Positions 12,413 through 25,493 of a stretch of DNA of 64,000 nt are shown piece after piece. Where the stretch lies: positions 1,054,001-1,118,000 of the forward strand of contig OY756150.1 in assembly GCA_963576785.1 (NCBI GenBank). The letters run 5' to 3'. Each line of letters begins with the position of its first letter. The stretch's first letter is position 1. Below the pieces are notes generated by a model. That model saw nothing but the letters and a program-made list of their open reading frames with translations. It did no database searches and was not told the DNA's origin. The position numbers and the translations under genes were made by a program. The stretch comes from Chlorophyllum brunneum. Lineage: Eukaryota; Basidiomycota; Agaricomycetes; Agaricales; Agaricaceae.

Positions 12413-12930
12413 ATGTCTAACATGAAAGAAGACCCACGCGACTCATCTCTTGAAGTCGCGCTCACGTTTCCCAAGACGTGGTATCAAGAATCCGGTAGCG
12501 TTATTTCTTGCCTACCAACACATTCCATTCTGACCACTTCATGTCTTGCTCTTCCTGTAGAGGGTCTTAATTCATCAGGAATGCTCCTCTCGGGTCTTAT
12601 CATGGTGACACGTAATCGGTATGTCACTCTCTTCCAAGGAGACCAGATTCGGAATTACTCACCATCATACACCAGGTTCCTCGCATGGCCGGCCGTTGTA
12701 TTTTCCCTCAGTTCACTGTTTAACAATCACCCCGCTCGACAAAAAGGAGACACAGGATCATGGTCGAATCTCATGTACGTCTCTCTCATTCCGTCAACTT
12801 CACCTAGATAAATTATTGACGTTGGTTCGTTCTTTCTTTGTCTAGGCTATGCATCTCTGCGCTAGTCGCGTCTTATATCCCAATGCTAATTGTCTCCAAA
12901 AACCCCACCACCACCCCTCCCATTGCCTAA
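12413..12930 (+). CDS. Asterix / PAT10 family ER protein (WDR83OS homologue)
   Basis: Four exons (12413-12494, 12561-12618, 12676-12774, 12846-12930) join in frame to 107 residues. The protein begins MSNMKEDPRDSSLEVAL and has a first hydrophobic stretch (NSSGMLLSGLIMV), then FLAWPAVVFSLSSLFNNHP, a loop QKGDTGSWSNLM, and a last helix CISALVASYIPMLIV followed by SKNPTTTPPIA. Length, the internal W/H-P and N-hydrophobic pattern and the Pro-rich end match the Asterix (PF03669) family. In animals its member WDR83OS/PAT10 pairs with CCDC47 as an intramembrane chaperone at the ER translocon. All three introns have clean GT and AG borders and preserve the frame, which supports a working gene. Confidence in the gene is higher than in the family name. 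Confidence 0.82.
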
Positions 12931-13037
12931 AGTATTCGATGCAGCCGTCCAATATACAATTATGAAAGAGATAAATGGAAACAATACAAAGCTTTAATAC
13001 TTCAACTTAGGAAGCCTGCTTTACGCTCGACTTCCTT

Positions 13038-14413
13038 TCAGTCGACTTTCGTGTTCTTTGCTACACCCTCGCCCCAAGGTACCGCTCCAAAGATTTTCCC
13101 GCCCTCTGCCAAATCAGCAGTTTCAAACTCCCGAAAGCACCGCAACTCATAAATTATCTCCCAATACCAGAATATCGACTTTGAGCCACATCCTTTGAGA
13201 TATAATCCCGACTTCGTCTGGCTTGAGTCAGATTTTGCACGAAAGAAGCGCTTGAACCACGAGGAAATGTTGGCGAAGTATGGTTTCAAAATGCCTGCTT
13301 CTTTGCCTATCCAACTCTGATTAACCTGATATTTTCATGGAATATTGCGGAAGTGGCGTTACCTGCTTGAAGAGTGGAACATCAAAAGAGAGAAAGTCAT
13401 CGCTGTAACACCAGATGATCTCGGTAGTTCGAATGTATTTCTGCAAGCATGGACACCCCATGTACCAGGTGAATGCTGGAAGGTTCCGGGACCGGCCTAT
13501 AGAAATAGCGAGTTTCTTCACATAGTCAAGCTCATGGAGCCTCTTCCACAACTTCGGGGATCATACTGGCCGTTCCACTGGTCCAAAAGTAGGTAGTGAT
13601 TTTAATGAGGAAATTCACGTATTCATTGACATGGGGATTGGAAAGGGAAGACGCAAAGTTAGGGGCGCCAGGTGCCAACACCAGTTTTAGGGATGGGTTA
13701 TTCGAGATGGGGTAAATGATGTCGAAATCGAAGCCGGACCTGCCTGAATTTCGAATACAGTAGCTCTCCTCGTAGTCAAGTTGGAGGTCAATGGAGTGAT
13801 TGAATAGAATAGCACGCATGGTAGGAGACGTAGCACAGAATGTACCTGATCGTTCCGGATCAACGAGGAAGTCGTAGAATGACTTGTGGTGGAAGGAGAT
13901 TGATCCCCCAAGTTCCGTTCCAATGATATATCTCGGATGTCCGGATAACTCGAGGTTTATTCGACCGAAGGAAAGAGTGATCTCAGTTCCACCGCCGAAG
14001 TTAAGAGGTTACTTCTGGTCCCGAAATTGGATCACAGATGATTTAAACACCGGACCAGATACTTGTAAGATGTTGCTCAACATCGTTGCACTGATGTCTT
14101 GATCATGAGCATTGAGAGATGTGAACAAACACAGGACGGTACATAGGAGTCAAACGGTGGGAAGTACATCAGTGAGAATGCGCTCCATGATCAGCATGTA
14201 AAAAACGTCCAAGTCCGTGAAGAGAGGCGCAGCGGAACCGTCGAGGCGGGGCAGCGCCCAGTGAACGATGTCCTTAATGTATTGCTCCCAAGTCCCTGGA
14301 AAGCAGCTCGGTGCTGAATCACGAGCATAGGAGTCGTACGCGGCTTCAGGATTGGATGATTTAAGAAGAATGTCGATGCCTGATGTTAAGACTAATATCA
14401 GCCCGAGATCCAC
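13038..14413 (-). pseudogene. NACHT/NLR relic lacking the ATPase core
   Basis: The 5' piece (about 14200-14413) reads EAAYDSYARDSAPSCFPGT then WEQYIKDIVHWAL and SAAPLF, the usual lead-in to the NACHT P-loop in mushroom NLRs. The P-loop, Walker B and roughly 300 following residues are absent. After only about 110 bp the sequence resumes with post-NACHT material: ISATMLSNILQVSGPVFKSS, a TAA in that frame, then GGSISFHHKSFYDFLVDPE and RSGTFCATS (about 13830-13910), which resembles the post-NACHT 'HxSFxDFL' region. It runs on to exons ending at 13038. An in-frame stop plus frame changes near 13540-13580 and 13990 show decay. A very divergent spliced gene is possible, but it would still lack an ATPase core. 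Confidence 0.6.
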
Positions 14414-14781
14414 TATCTCTCAATGTCTCGCAAAGCATATCGAGAATGACCGAGCTGTGCTAGGTGCTGGTTGTGTAAGCTCATCAAATTAACACACACG
14501 CCTGTAGCACATGGGTCCCCTTGTCCTGGGCAATTCGCCGTCGATTCAATTTTGGACCCAGCAGTCCCCTCGACCTGCGGGTCATCCATGAAAACATCTG
14601 GTTTATATAACCTACAACTAATTCATTAGTATTCCTACAAGAAAAAGTGCCATGGACCAATCCTAGCGAATAGAATAATCATCACAGAGTTCAATGACAA
14701 AGATAGACAGGAGAAATCAACGGTGCAATATGCGTGGGGGTTATAAAGATAAGCAATTGAGCGTTACAATCATGAATTATA
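14414..14781. other. Intergenic, no supported gene
   Basis: This stretch lies between the NLR relic and the 3' end of the F-box/WD40 gene. Only short frames are present. Confidence 0.5.
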
Positions 14782-17700
14782 TCAGATGAATACCGAGGCA
14801 TTTAGTCCAGCTGTGAAATCGAGCACACAGATCCTCCTATCATGAGACGCACTATATCATAGTTGAGCCTACAGGGTATACACGAAGAAACCCACAAAAC
14901 ATACCTAACAATCCTCCCAAGATCGAACTTGACGTCAAAAATATGGCTTGTGTGCGTATACTTGAACTCCCTTATTAATTCGCCTGCGATCAAACAGTTA
15001 ACAGATTACCCATGGATATATCCACGGAACAACCATTCAACATACCGTTATATAGGTCCCACACCTTGACCACCTTGTCATAACTAGCGCTTAACAAACG
15101 TCCAGTCTTGGGATCAAAGGATATGGCGCGAACAAGAGCATTATGTCCTGCGAGTGTCCTTAGGCATTCACCGGTCCAGGCGTTCCACACCCTGATCTTG
15201 CAGTCGTTTGAACCGGATACGATTAAGTCGTTCTTGAAGAACACTCAGCATATCCATTCAGGGGTCACGTTGGAGAATGCGGAGGTTACCTTGAACTCGA
15301 TACAAGCCAAACCACGATCGTGCCCATCGAACGTCTTCAGCCGCTCCCCGGTTTCGATATCCCAAAGAATCATCTTTCCATCTCCACTAGCACTCACCTA
15401 ACGCTTTGATTAGCTAGATTTGCCGACATGGTAAATAGTACATACCACTCTGCCGTTTTGCAGCCCCACTGCATTGACAGGGCCGTCATGTCCTCTCAAC
15501 ATCCGATGCAGCGTCAAGGTTCTTCGGTCCCAGACACGAATGACGGTATCCTTTGAGCTGTGACTATGTCAGCGACGGTTACAACCCGAGAAGAGTGGGG
15601 ACTCACCAACTGACAATCCAGTCCTTGTCAATTCTGAGATCCAAGACACCACCAGTGTGTCCTCTGAGTATTGCGATAGGTTCCGCTAGGACCCGCCTAT
15701 CCCCATCGTCTTCCCTGCCCACACCCACATGATCTGGGCCGTCATCCAGTACGTCCCCAGTCTCCAGGCTCCACACACATATCGTACAATCGCTACTTCC
15801 AGTAAACATGAATCCATTCTTTTTACCGGAATAATTTAGCCCAGTGTCACCCAAATCCGAACCCAAGTCCGTATCCATTGATAGTGATGTTTCGTCATCC
15901 CTTGCTCTCCTCTGATTCACCGAGGCTTTAGATGATTCAAGATCCCAATCCTTCTCAAACTTCAAGCACAGGACGCTACCCGTATGAGCGCCAACAAATG
16001 TGCCCAATAATTTTCCCGTCTTCAAACTCCAGACCATGATGGTTTGATCTCGAGAACCTGTTATAATTCGCTTCGAGTCAAATTCAACGCAGTACACACT
16101 TTTTGGGACAATCTAAGCTCGACGTATAATTAAAGTAGAGTAGAGACGTACCTGTCAGAATGTCCCTTTAGCTCCATCGTCTTCGGTTCCCACTTCTGCT
16201 CCTTGAACAGGGTGCTCATATCCGAAGGTTCCGTCCTCGAGGCTGGCATACCCCTCACATCTGGTGCTTTTGTTACTGCCCTACCCGCAGTCCTTCCTAG
16301 GGTGGATGCCCCGGGCGATCGGTCGATTGAAAACCCATTCCCCGAGGGACCCAAAACGTTACTCCCAGGCCCGAGGAACCTTGTAGGCGAAAGGGACCTA
16401 GATCTTGGGGCTCCTCGACTGGTCATAGACCTTCTAGTCTCGCGGGTAGGTGATAAAATTTCCGTAGAGGATACCGGAACCCGAGCAAAAGCGACTCCTC
16501 TCCACCTCTTCTCCAATTGCAATCTCTCCGTGTACATCTTCTTCCAATCAAACTGCAGCGGAAAGTTCTGCCTAGGATGACAAAGCCCCCTCGGTGCTGA
16601 AAAAGCCGAGGAAGCAACCTGCTGATCAACACATGGAAGGGGGGTGCTGGACTTCGATGAAGCGCCAAACTTGAACGCTTGGGATTTGTGTTTAAGCTTC
16701 CACCGATGTCGCTTTTGTTGACGAGTAGGTGAGTCGACAAGGCTCGAACCTAGTTTCCTCATATGGGATGTATCCGCCTTTCTGAGGTCAATGCTCCATC
16801 TTCCCAAGAACAGTCTACGCCAGACAGAGTTATCGTTCGCTAAGCGCCGCCACGTGCGCGAGACAGCGACGCAGGCAAGTACAGCACGTAAAGCAACCTT
16901 GGATAGCTCCTCGGCTTCATTCGATAGAGGATCCAATCCTGCTGCCCGAGCATGATCCGATCTGCTACCAAAAATTGGAGTAGGACAGATGAGCTGGAGG
17001 ACGTAGAGAGCCAACTCTGGCGGCAACAAAGCTAGGATGTCAACACCAGTCACAGCCCGTACGTCAACGAAGCAGGCCTCATCAATTAGCTCGCCTTCTT
17101 CACCGTCCAGCGGCGAAAGATCACTGTAATCCAAACCGTCCACGGGCTCTGAGGTAAACGGGAAGAAATGAGAAGGGTGAGCTCTGCCCTTCCCCTTGCT
17201 ATTGTTGGCCCGTGATGGGCCATTCCAAAGAAGAGGTGATTGGCGACCGGAATGCGATTGGTTGCCGAACAGCCCGGTTGGTAACGAAATAGAGTGAGGG
17301 AAGATTGTGGGTGAACCGGCGGGAGAGGAACTCATAGAAGTTGAGGAAGATGAAGGGGAAAGGTTGCTATTGTGACTTCCCGAAAATGCTTTGCTCGGAG
17401 ATGCGAGGGCGTCCAAGATACGTGGCAGCAGCGTCTTGAAGGGATTCAACGGCTGAGGCACGTTTGGCATAGAGATCGATTCCGTCGGGTGATTGAGGCT
17501 CAGAAAGGGCGTCCCAGGGAGTCCGGAGCCCGTATCGTATGTACGTCGCCTAGGATGTGACCACGTCGCACAAGATTGAAGGCCAAAGTTTGCGAATGAG
17601 GAGGACATGGAACGTTGGTGGGCATAGGGATAACCACCTGGGATTCGAAAGACAGGTGGGTTGTCTGATTCCAGCTCCTCCGCATCGATGATTGAGTAGT

Positions 17701-18079
17701 CCGCAGTAGGTGATGGGGAAGGCGGGCGTGGACGATTCATGTCACGTTCCCCCTCTTCGCCATTGTCCAGGCTGAAATGTGATGGTGCTTGGAGAATGTC
17801 TGTAGTCGTGAGAAACGGTGATCCAAGAACACTGTTCAACAAGTATGAAAAACGCGGATTGCTGGGATATTCCGGAGCTCCTTGCGAGCTCGTTGGGTAA
17901 TATTGGCCGGTGAACTGCGTCTGTATCGTGAGGGCCGATCCCGAGGCCCTGCGCTGGTGTTGAGATGCCATCGGACGCTGTGGAGTGGCATAGGCACTCG
18001 GAGAAGGCCTGTTGCGTGGCCGTTGCGTCGAGGAAGATGGCATTGATGATGTGGAGGGCTCTGGGTGATATACAGACAT
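14782..18079 (-). CDS. F-box and WD40-repeat protein (SCF substrate receptor type)
   Basis: The protein has about 1,020 residues. Exon 1 (16152-18079) carries a long Ser/Pro-rich N-terminus and then an F-box region: VDILALLPPELALYVLQLI, an insertion, and ACVAVSRTWRRLANDNSVW then RRLFLGRW. The following exons hold about seven WD40 blades: SVYCVEFDSKRIITGSRDQ, FMFTGSSDCTICVWSLETG, GHTGGVLDLRI, SKDTVIRVWDRRT, GHDGPVNAVGL, SASGDGKMILWDIETG, KNDLIVSGSNDCKIRVW, GRLLSASYDKVVKVWDLYN and a last HDRRICVLDF ending at a TGA at 14782-14784. F-box/WD40 proteins such as Met30, Cdc4 and beta-TrCP recruit phosphorylated substrates to SCF ubiquitin ligase; this one cannot be assigned to a subfamily. The start is set at ATG 18079 (MSVYHPEPS). 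In-frame ATGs at 18163 and 18187 are alternatives. A spacer inside the propeller (15680-15930) is unusually acidic and Ser-rich. Confidence 0.87.
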
Positions 18080-19472
18080 GGTGGACTGGGGGAGAGCAGT
18101 TAAGTACTCCTGACCTGGACCCAAGATATGACGCTTCCAAGGACGGTCCCGTGATCTATCCTCCATCACACTGACCCAAACACGCACACATAACGCGTCC
18201 GCTGCACATTTTACCCACGCCCCCGTGCACCCTTGCCTCCACGCCCATTTGATGAGCCTCTAGCCTGCCACGGTCAACGAAGTCTGGAGCCATGCGAGCA
18301 ACTCGCCTCCTTTTTTCATATAACGTCTTGTTTTGCATTCCTTTACCGCCTGTTACGTTGTGCGATCCTCGTGGCAGACGCCTCTGTCCTGCAGGGCCCC
18401 ACCATCAACCGATGGAGTGAAACCCCCTCGCAGTGAAACAGGATGCCACCAAACTTCCACTGGGTGGCTAATGGAGGCTGTCTCAGTTTTATCACCACAA
18501 TCTCGTGCTCCCAGGGCGGTTCACATGGACGCGAAGATGAAGATACCAATCATTACAAAATTACGATGATCTCACTAAACGTCACTTTCCCCGGATGCCG
18601 ATATCATTGGGCTAAAAAACCGTAACAAGCTCCCCTTCCGTGATCTGAATTGACCCGCATGAATGAAATCCATGCAAGCATGTGCAATACAAGACTCCAG
18701 CTAAATAGGATGACTCCACTGTCTCGAGATCTCTTAGCCCTAACAGATGGGTGATTGCTCCACGCCCAGGCGTTGGTACACGATTTTATTTCACCATAAA
18801 ATTTGAATTTTCTCCAACCTCTCTGGCAGGCCAACTGGATATCCGTCAAAATGCAAACCACCCCCGATCCGAATAAACCCCATCACAATTCGCACCCAAC
18901 GCTCTCTTTGTCTGGGTTCCCCGCACTGACGATAGACCAAGGAGTACAACCCAAGCTTGTTCTTCATGGTGGCCATGCCCTGACCGGTAAAGTCCATCTT
19001 CCCCGAGTACTTCAGCCTGGACAGTGGGATTGTAGAACAGCAAAGAACATTCCGAAGGATAGGACATTACTCCAATGAGCATTTGGAAGGGAAGAAAGCC
19101 GAGTTGACAGGCCAGAGTCCTGGATACATTGCATGCACTTTGTCACCATTCACATACAGCACCAGTGACACTGTCGAGTGCAACTCCACTGCGGCTTTCA
19201 GGTTGACGCTGCCAGCATTTGCACTTGATAAGCCATTTGTTGTGAAATTGGATTAAAGACCTGAACAGTTGTAGAATGGAACTGTGCTTCTAACAACTAT
19301 CAGAGGCCCGTTCTCAAATGTCTACAGGAATAACAGGCAAGCGCCAACTAGTCGATCGCATGGCACAAGTTAGGGGTGCTGCGAATGCTCTGATGCAACA
19401 GCTAGCGAACTACAATCAAGGCCCCTAAGATAACCCTGGTCACCAAATAACCTTAATGTATCATGTACACAA
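18080..19472. other. Intergenic with unidentified coding-like scraps
   Basis: The left end is the promoter side of the F-box/WD40 gene. On the plus strand at 18851-19260, frames such as HPTLSLSGFPALTIDQGVQP and a later one ending RLTLPAFALDKPFVVKLD (stop near 19255) look like eroded coding sequence broken by frame changes. I could not identify the family. Confidence 0.35.
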
Positions 19473-19724
19473 ATGAAGCCTTCGATACACCAGTTACGAA
19501 ACCTCTACCTGCGCAAGGAAGACGGCAAAAGCAAAACGTGGCCATTCTATGGTTCTGAGCACCGCCTCAGAATCATCTCCCGTTTCATCTCTTTCGCCGT
19601 GCTGCTTATACTGCTACCTGATCCTGTTCGGTAAGTCTTAGCCTACTTCGATATACACTCGCACAACTCACAAGAAACTCTGTCGCTGCTATCTCCTAGA
19701 AACCACCAACTCCGAATGATGTGA
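19473..19724 (+). CDS. Possible 60-residue single-helix membrane protein
   Basis: ATG 19473 opens a frame beginning MKPSIHQLRNLYLRKEDGK. It is rich in basic residues and then has one hydrophobic stretch, FISFAVLLILLPDPV. It runs into a textbook donor GTAAGT at 19631. A 69-bp intron ending CTCCTAG at 19699 joins in frame to a short second exon ending TGA at 19724. The good splice signals and the amphipathic layout argue for a real gene. No family is recognised, and chance cannot be excluded at this length. Confidence 0.3.
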
Positions 19725-20321
<597 letters not shown>

Positions 20322-22679
20322 CTGTGTATCGATATGTCAACAATGCAGGACTTATCATAAGAGTAATGAGTGTCTAAGGTTACTGAGTGGTACCCGGGAA
20401 CACATATCAGCCGTATTAGCTGGTACGAACTCAGATATAGGTGAAGAGACGTACTTAGTTACAACTACGAAGGAAGCTCGGCGAGTTCACGCTGGAAATC
20501 CAAGAGATTTTATATACGCCTCCGCGTCCTCCGCCTCCCATAAATGCTCATGGACATAAGACCGAAAGCTTGCAGAGAAAGCAGGTCAGATGAATTGTTT
20601 GAAGGACACCGCTCTGGGAAAATGGTACCCAAGTTTCGTGGACACCCCGACTTTGAGGTGGAGAAGCCGGTACCCTTGGGCACCACCTCGGCAAAGGGGC
20701 ATAGATCTCTGGACAGATTGAACATTGGGGCTGTCGTGCGCGCCGGGAGGATGAGAATCTGGCCTTCATAGTCTCAGGAAAAGGAAAAGAAGGTTCCTGG
20801 ATACAGTCTTTTAGGTGTGCCGATGCTGCTCGATAACCCATAGCATCAGGACTACACAGGTCTGCCTATGTTCACCGCGTCCCTCTGCGACAGCGACATT
20901 GAAAAAATGAACAAAGCCAAAAACGACCATCCTGCACGAAGTAGACTTCGTGCCCCCAATAGGCGGGTTTCCATATGAGGTTGGTTAAGATACGGGGGGA
21001 CTGTCGCCGATTCGTACATGTCCGTATCCTTGGATTGAAGCTGGATCGTCGTGACATGATTGACTCGGAACAAAAGACGAGTGTTGTCTTGGAGGTGGAA
21101 GTAAGTTTTCGGCCGCACCAGGGCGATATCGCGGGTGAGCGCTGAAATGGAATTAAACGCATAAATGGTCTTCATGGGGTAGATCTCCGAGAGGTGGTGT
21201 CATTAATAGGGAACGTCGCAGAGAACGGCAGTCGAATAAACCGCCCGAAAGTGCAAACGGTATGTGTTTCGGCCTGGGGATTATCTGAGTGACCATGGAT
21301 TATAGCAGCCACTCCGCGCGAACACTCATTGAGGACATGAAGCGCGCATGGTGAGGTGTGTGTTGGGTGGAATCATGCCTATAAGCTGGTATTCGTTAAG
21401 AGATGAATCATGAAACGAGGATCATCGAGGGAGAGCTCACGCGACCCACGTTAATCCACTGGCAAACACGATGACAGAGAACCTTCATTTTCAGCTCGGG
21501 GTCTTTTGGTAGCACCACCCCGGTGGTGCATTGCCTCGATCAAGTCCTATATGACGCTGGGGAACCATTCACAAGCTTGCACTGGTTCTCCGCCCGGGCA
21601 GGAGGATCGTTTCCCGAATTCCCCCCCAGCCAGCACAATCTCTGTTGCAACCTAGCCATATCTTCCCGCAGGGACAAGGGCTTGTCCTAACCGCAACCTA
21701 ACTGAGTACAGGTCGGGATGGTGGGGATGGTAATGCCCGGTTGATCTGGTCAATAATATTTCAGGAGGGAAAACGACGCTGTCATTATGGCGGCCGATAG
21801 GAGGCATTACTTTGAAGGATAGGATGGTAATTATAATGCAACGAATTCCAGGAAAGCTCTGAGCTCTGGAGGGGGAAGGAGCCATTGGAAGCGAGCCAAG
21901 ATGTGGGAGGCTGATGGCCAGGGTCTTGAAATACAGTGAAAGCCCGTAGGCTCACTAAATAAGACTTACAGATCACTACTCGGAGAGGTCTAGGTCGTCT
22001 ATATTGAACGAAAAGGATACACGTCCTGTTGCGTTTGAATCTGTATATTGATCACGCAACATGGATCGAATACAACTCTACGGCTACTTTCGGGTTGTTA
22101 TTGCTACCACCGTTTGCGTCTCAGGCTGATAACTCATCAGTTACAAGATGGGACCGAGAATCATCTGTGCGGGTTGTGCCCATACCAGTCACCAGTGCCC
22201 CATTCCCCAGTAGCGTCCATAGGGTTGGAGGTTTTGACCGGATGCAACAGTCGGAACTGCACGACAAAGACAATGACGTTATCCAGGAAGACTCAGGGAT
22301 ATAAGTTAAGTAGTGTCCTGGGACGGCAACATCAACCTATCCGCAGTCACAACCGTCAATGTATCTACAGACTTTATGAGCTATGCTCCTGCGTCTGGCT
22401 CAGAGTGACACCGCAAGCTGTGTGGGTCTCTCACAGTACAGTGTACGTAGGACTGACCTTTGGTACGCGTCGAATCCCAGACTTGGACCTTTTAGCCTTT
22501 AGGTGGGTTCCTGTGTCACGGTGACATATTTAACACAGCGTTATTGTCCGATGATGGGTCGGCTCCAGGATTGTATTGCCTCACGAGACCTTTGTCATAT
22601 TTAAGATTACAACGGCTCCGCAGCCCCTGCATCCCTCCATCGACATTCGCTAGCACGAATCGATCTTTGCACCACAACC
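20322..22679. other. Gene-poor stretch, no supported gene
   Basis: Both strands have only short frames, the longest being 158 codons at 22048-22524 on the plus strand, with composition and content that match no family. The right end should hold the promoter of the gene starting at 22680. Confidence 0.45.
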
Positions 22680-23713
22680 ATGGGCCGCTGGACGCAATAC
22701 GACGAGGTAAAGTGGCTGGTCTCTCTTGGGTAGCTCGAATGACTAATATCCCTCCTCAATTCTATGAATTTGCATCGCACTTCTTTGTGGTCGCACGACA
22801 TAACGATGTGAATGTAACAGGATGGCGCTCGTCTTCCTGAAGGTATGAAGCGCGTTGGATACGATGCGGACACCCGTCGCTATACGTTCCAAGATGAAAA
22901 TGGCGTGCTGTACCAGTCAGAACCCGGGAATGCGTATGGGAAACTTGTCCCGGTTCAACGGGCAATGGAGAATAACATCCAACGAATACGTCCAAATGCA
23001 TTCGAGTCATCGAGTGAGTCCTTCGTTATACTGTCTAGTGCCCACTCTATACTCCGATTCATGAGATCCGTTCTCCTGATCACCGTTCCTTCCCGCACCC
23101 AATTTAACGATTCCGGTTGTCGCCACAACGGGCCTCATGTCGAGTGCATGTCCCAACCTGGCCCTATTATCATTTCTCTTTACTAAATACGCATTCTACA
23201 GATCCCTCCAAAACGCGGACGAGCCTGGTCGCTAATTCTAATCTAAATTCATTCCAAGAGTTCCTCCCTTCCCAGGCCATCACCTCTCCCCCACCTTCAC
23301 CAACTAAACGGTCGATGTTCAGCCCCCAGAGTCCATCAGACTCTCGTCTCCCCGATGTTTTCCGTAAAGTCAGAGCAATGACAGCGGCTGCTTCCAAGAT
23401 GCAACCATCCAAATCGGAAGGTACACGATACCATAGCAAATCCCCTTCCCTCCCCTCGTCATCAACATCTAACTATCGTCGCGCAACATCACCTCCTCCT
23501 CTCCCATCACGCCGAAACAGAGGCTACACTCAAATACATGAATCCAGAGGAGAAGATGAAGAAAGGAGGGGACTTCTTCGTTCAAAGACAATGGCCTCTC
23601 AATCGTCAAGTTCACGTTCACACTCTTCCCGTCCAACCCGAACACCATCTCAAGCGTCACGGGTATCGGCCATATCCACTACTTCGACCATTACTCCCAG
23701 GAAGACAAGATGA
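22680..23713 (+). CDS. Conserved uncharacterised protein with Ser/Pro/Arg-rich tail
   Basis: Three exons (22680-22706, 22821-23013, 23202-23713) give 243 residues. The compact N-terminal domain reads MGRWTQYDEDGARLPEGMKR then VGYDADTRRYTFQDENG and YGKLVPV. I recall this opening (MGRWTQYDED...LPEGMKRVGYDADT) as widespread in mushroom genomes without a firm function. The remaining two thirds is disordered and rich in Ser, Pro and Arg, with many SP/TP sites (SPPPSPTKRSMFSPQSPSD) and a basic end TITPRKTR. Such composition fits a phosphorylated regulatory or cell-wall-associated protein, but no role is shown. All splice borders are GT/AG and in frame. Confidence 0.75.
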
Positions 23714-25493
23714 TTATACTTGTATCTGCTGCCGGTTCTTAGTGCCCATCAGTATCACTGGTGACTTCTGATGTATCCATGGTCCCGGAACAGTTTTGGG
23801 TCGTTGCAGCGTTTTCCTAATGGGCCACTGACAATACCTGCCTCCTTGTGGATTGATTTCGTTTATCTCTCTTGATTAGTCTGCCTATGTATTTGGTTCA
23901 TGTTCTAAGCTGTTATACTGATAGAGTTTTCTCTGTTCTAATTTATTCGGAAGGACAATAGTTGTGTGCGTGAAACGGAGTGGCGGACTTGTAGGAGTAT
24001 TTATATGTATTGACGCAGCACGTGAATAACATAGAGAAAGTGATTGTTCCTAGACTCGCTTTAAGATGTCATCACAATCTCACTCCCTTCATGGTTACCT
24101 CTGCCTTCTTCCCTACTTAAATCCTGATGGTATCCATGCACCCCTCCCAATAGCTCTCGAAGATCTACCACCCCCAACTTCCAGTGCCGGAATTGACCAC
24201 CACCTTCGACAATCCACTCATATCTACAGTTCACAATATTCACATAACGGATATGATCGAGTTCCACCCGGGACATGGTATCCATGAATATTCTCTCTTC
24301 TCCATTCTTTTTCTTCCGGCCGACAAACGGGGATGGTTGTGGAGGACCTTCATCGTCGAAATCATATTCCATCATTTTGCTAAATATGAACAGAAATACT
24401 TCTGTATCTAACCCCATCATCACATAACTATAACTCTTGACAACTCTGAAAAATCTTTTCCCACCATCTTTCTAGCCCTACACTCGTTGTTCAGGAGGTT
24501 CAACAAAGTTCAATTTCACGGTCGAGAGGGAGTCAGGTACCCGCGAACCCCCCTCATCATACCCCTCGGCTACAACCCCACTCATAACCCCCAAGTTCCA
24601 CTAATCGGGACCACCACCCCTCCCTTATACATCTCTCATTCAACAAAGGCAAGACACCCTATTTCCAGATCGATCGTACCCTACCGTTTGACAATCCATC
24701 TCTCATATTAACGATAATGATAAAAATCCCAGTCCCGGCAACTCCACCAACCCCCGACCATCGCACACGGTACCAAAGCAACACTTCAAGCTTCAGGGGG
24801 ACAAGTCGCTTAATATAGCTTCGAACACTGAAACAATTTGCGATTGAAATATTCTCAGCGGCAACTTCCCAACCTGGAAATCATATATATTGCGGAAGGA
24901 ACTTCCGTGGGACTGTTGCACAGCTAAGGAGAATGCAAAACCAAGTATAGGGGCATGATAAGAATTTGAGTTTGTGCTAGTTCTCTGTAGTCGCGATGGG
25001 TCATATAATCCTTATAAAAATCTTTCACTTTTATAATTAATCATACACACATATATTGATACAACACGTCCTACCTCGAGGCACCAAATTTGCGATGGAA
25101 CCAACAAAGCAATGTATAAAACCCACGACTCGAGAGGCTAGTAAGTAAACGACAAGAAACAAGCAATTGGGTGGGGATTATAAACAAATATCACTGTGAT
25201 AATAAGGCATATAAGATCAGTAGTAGCATATCTCAAAGCGTATGTAGAACAAACAAAAAAAATATAAGATCCAAGATCCAAAAGGAGTGGAAGAAAAAAA
25301 AAAAGATGCAATAGACGAAAACCAAAAGGTTACGAGGATCAGTACACTAACCACAAAACAAGAACCACAAGCACAAGCACAAACACAAAGATAAAAAAAA
25401 CCAGAATGGTATCAGATACACAAAAAAAAAAAGCCAAGAAAAAACGAGAAAAAAGCCAAAGTAGAATTCCTCCGACACAAGTCGTACGTCTCT
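23714..25493. other. Intergenic, AT-rich, convergent 3' flanks
   Basis: This lies between the ends of two convergent genes. A minus-strand frame of 120 codons (24061-24423) and a plus-strand frame opposite it have no recognisable content. The 25200-25440 section is strongly A-rich, as expected of the 3' flank of the minus-strand TF1. Confidence 0.5.

Noticed and set aside
24061..24423. Minus-strand 120-codon frame
   Set aside because: No recognisable motif, equally open frame on the opposite strand, and no splice support.
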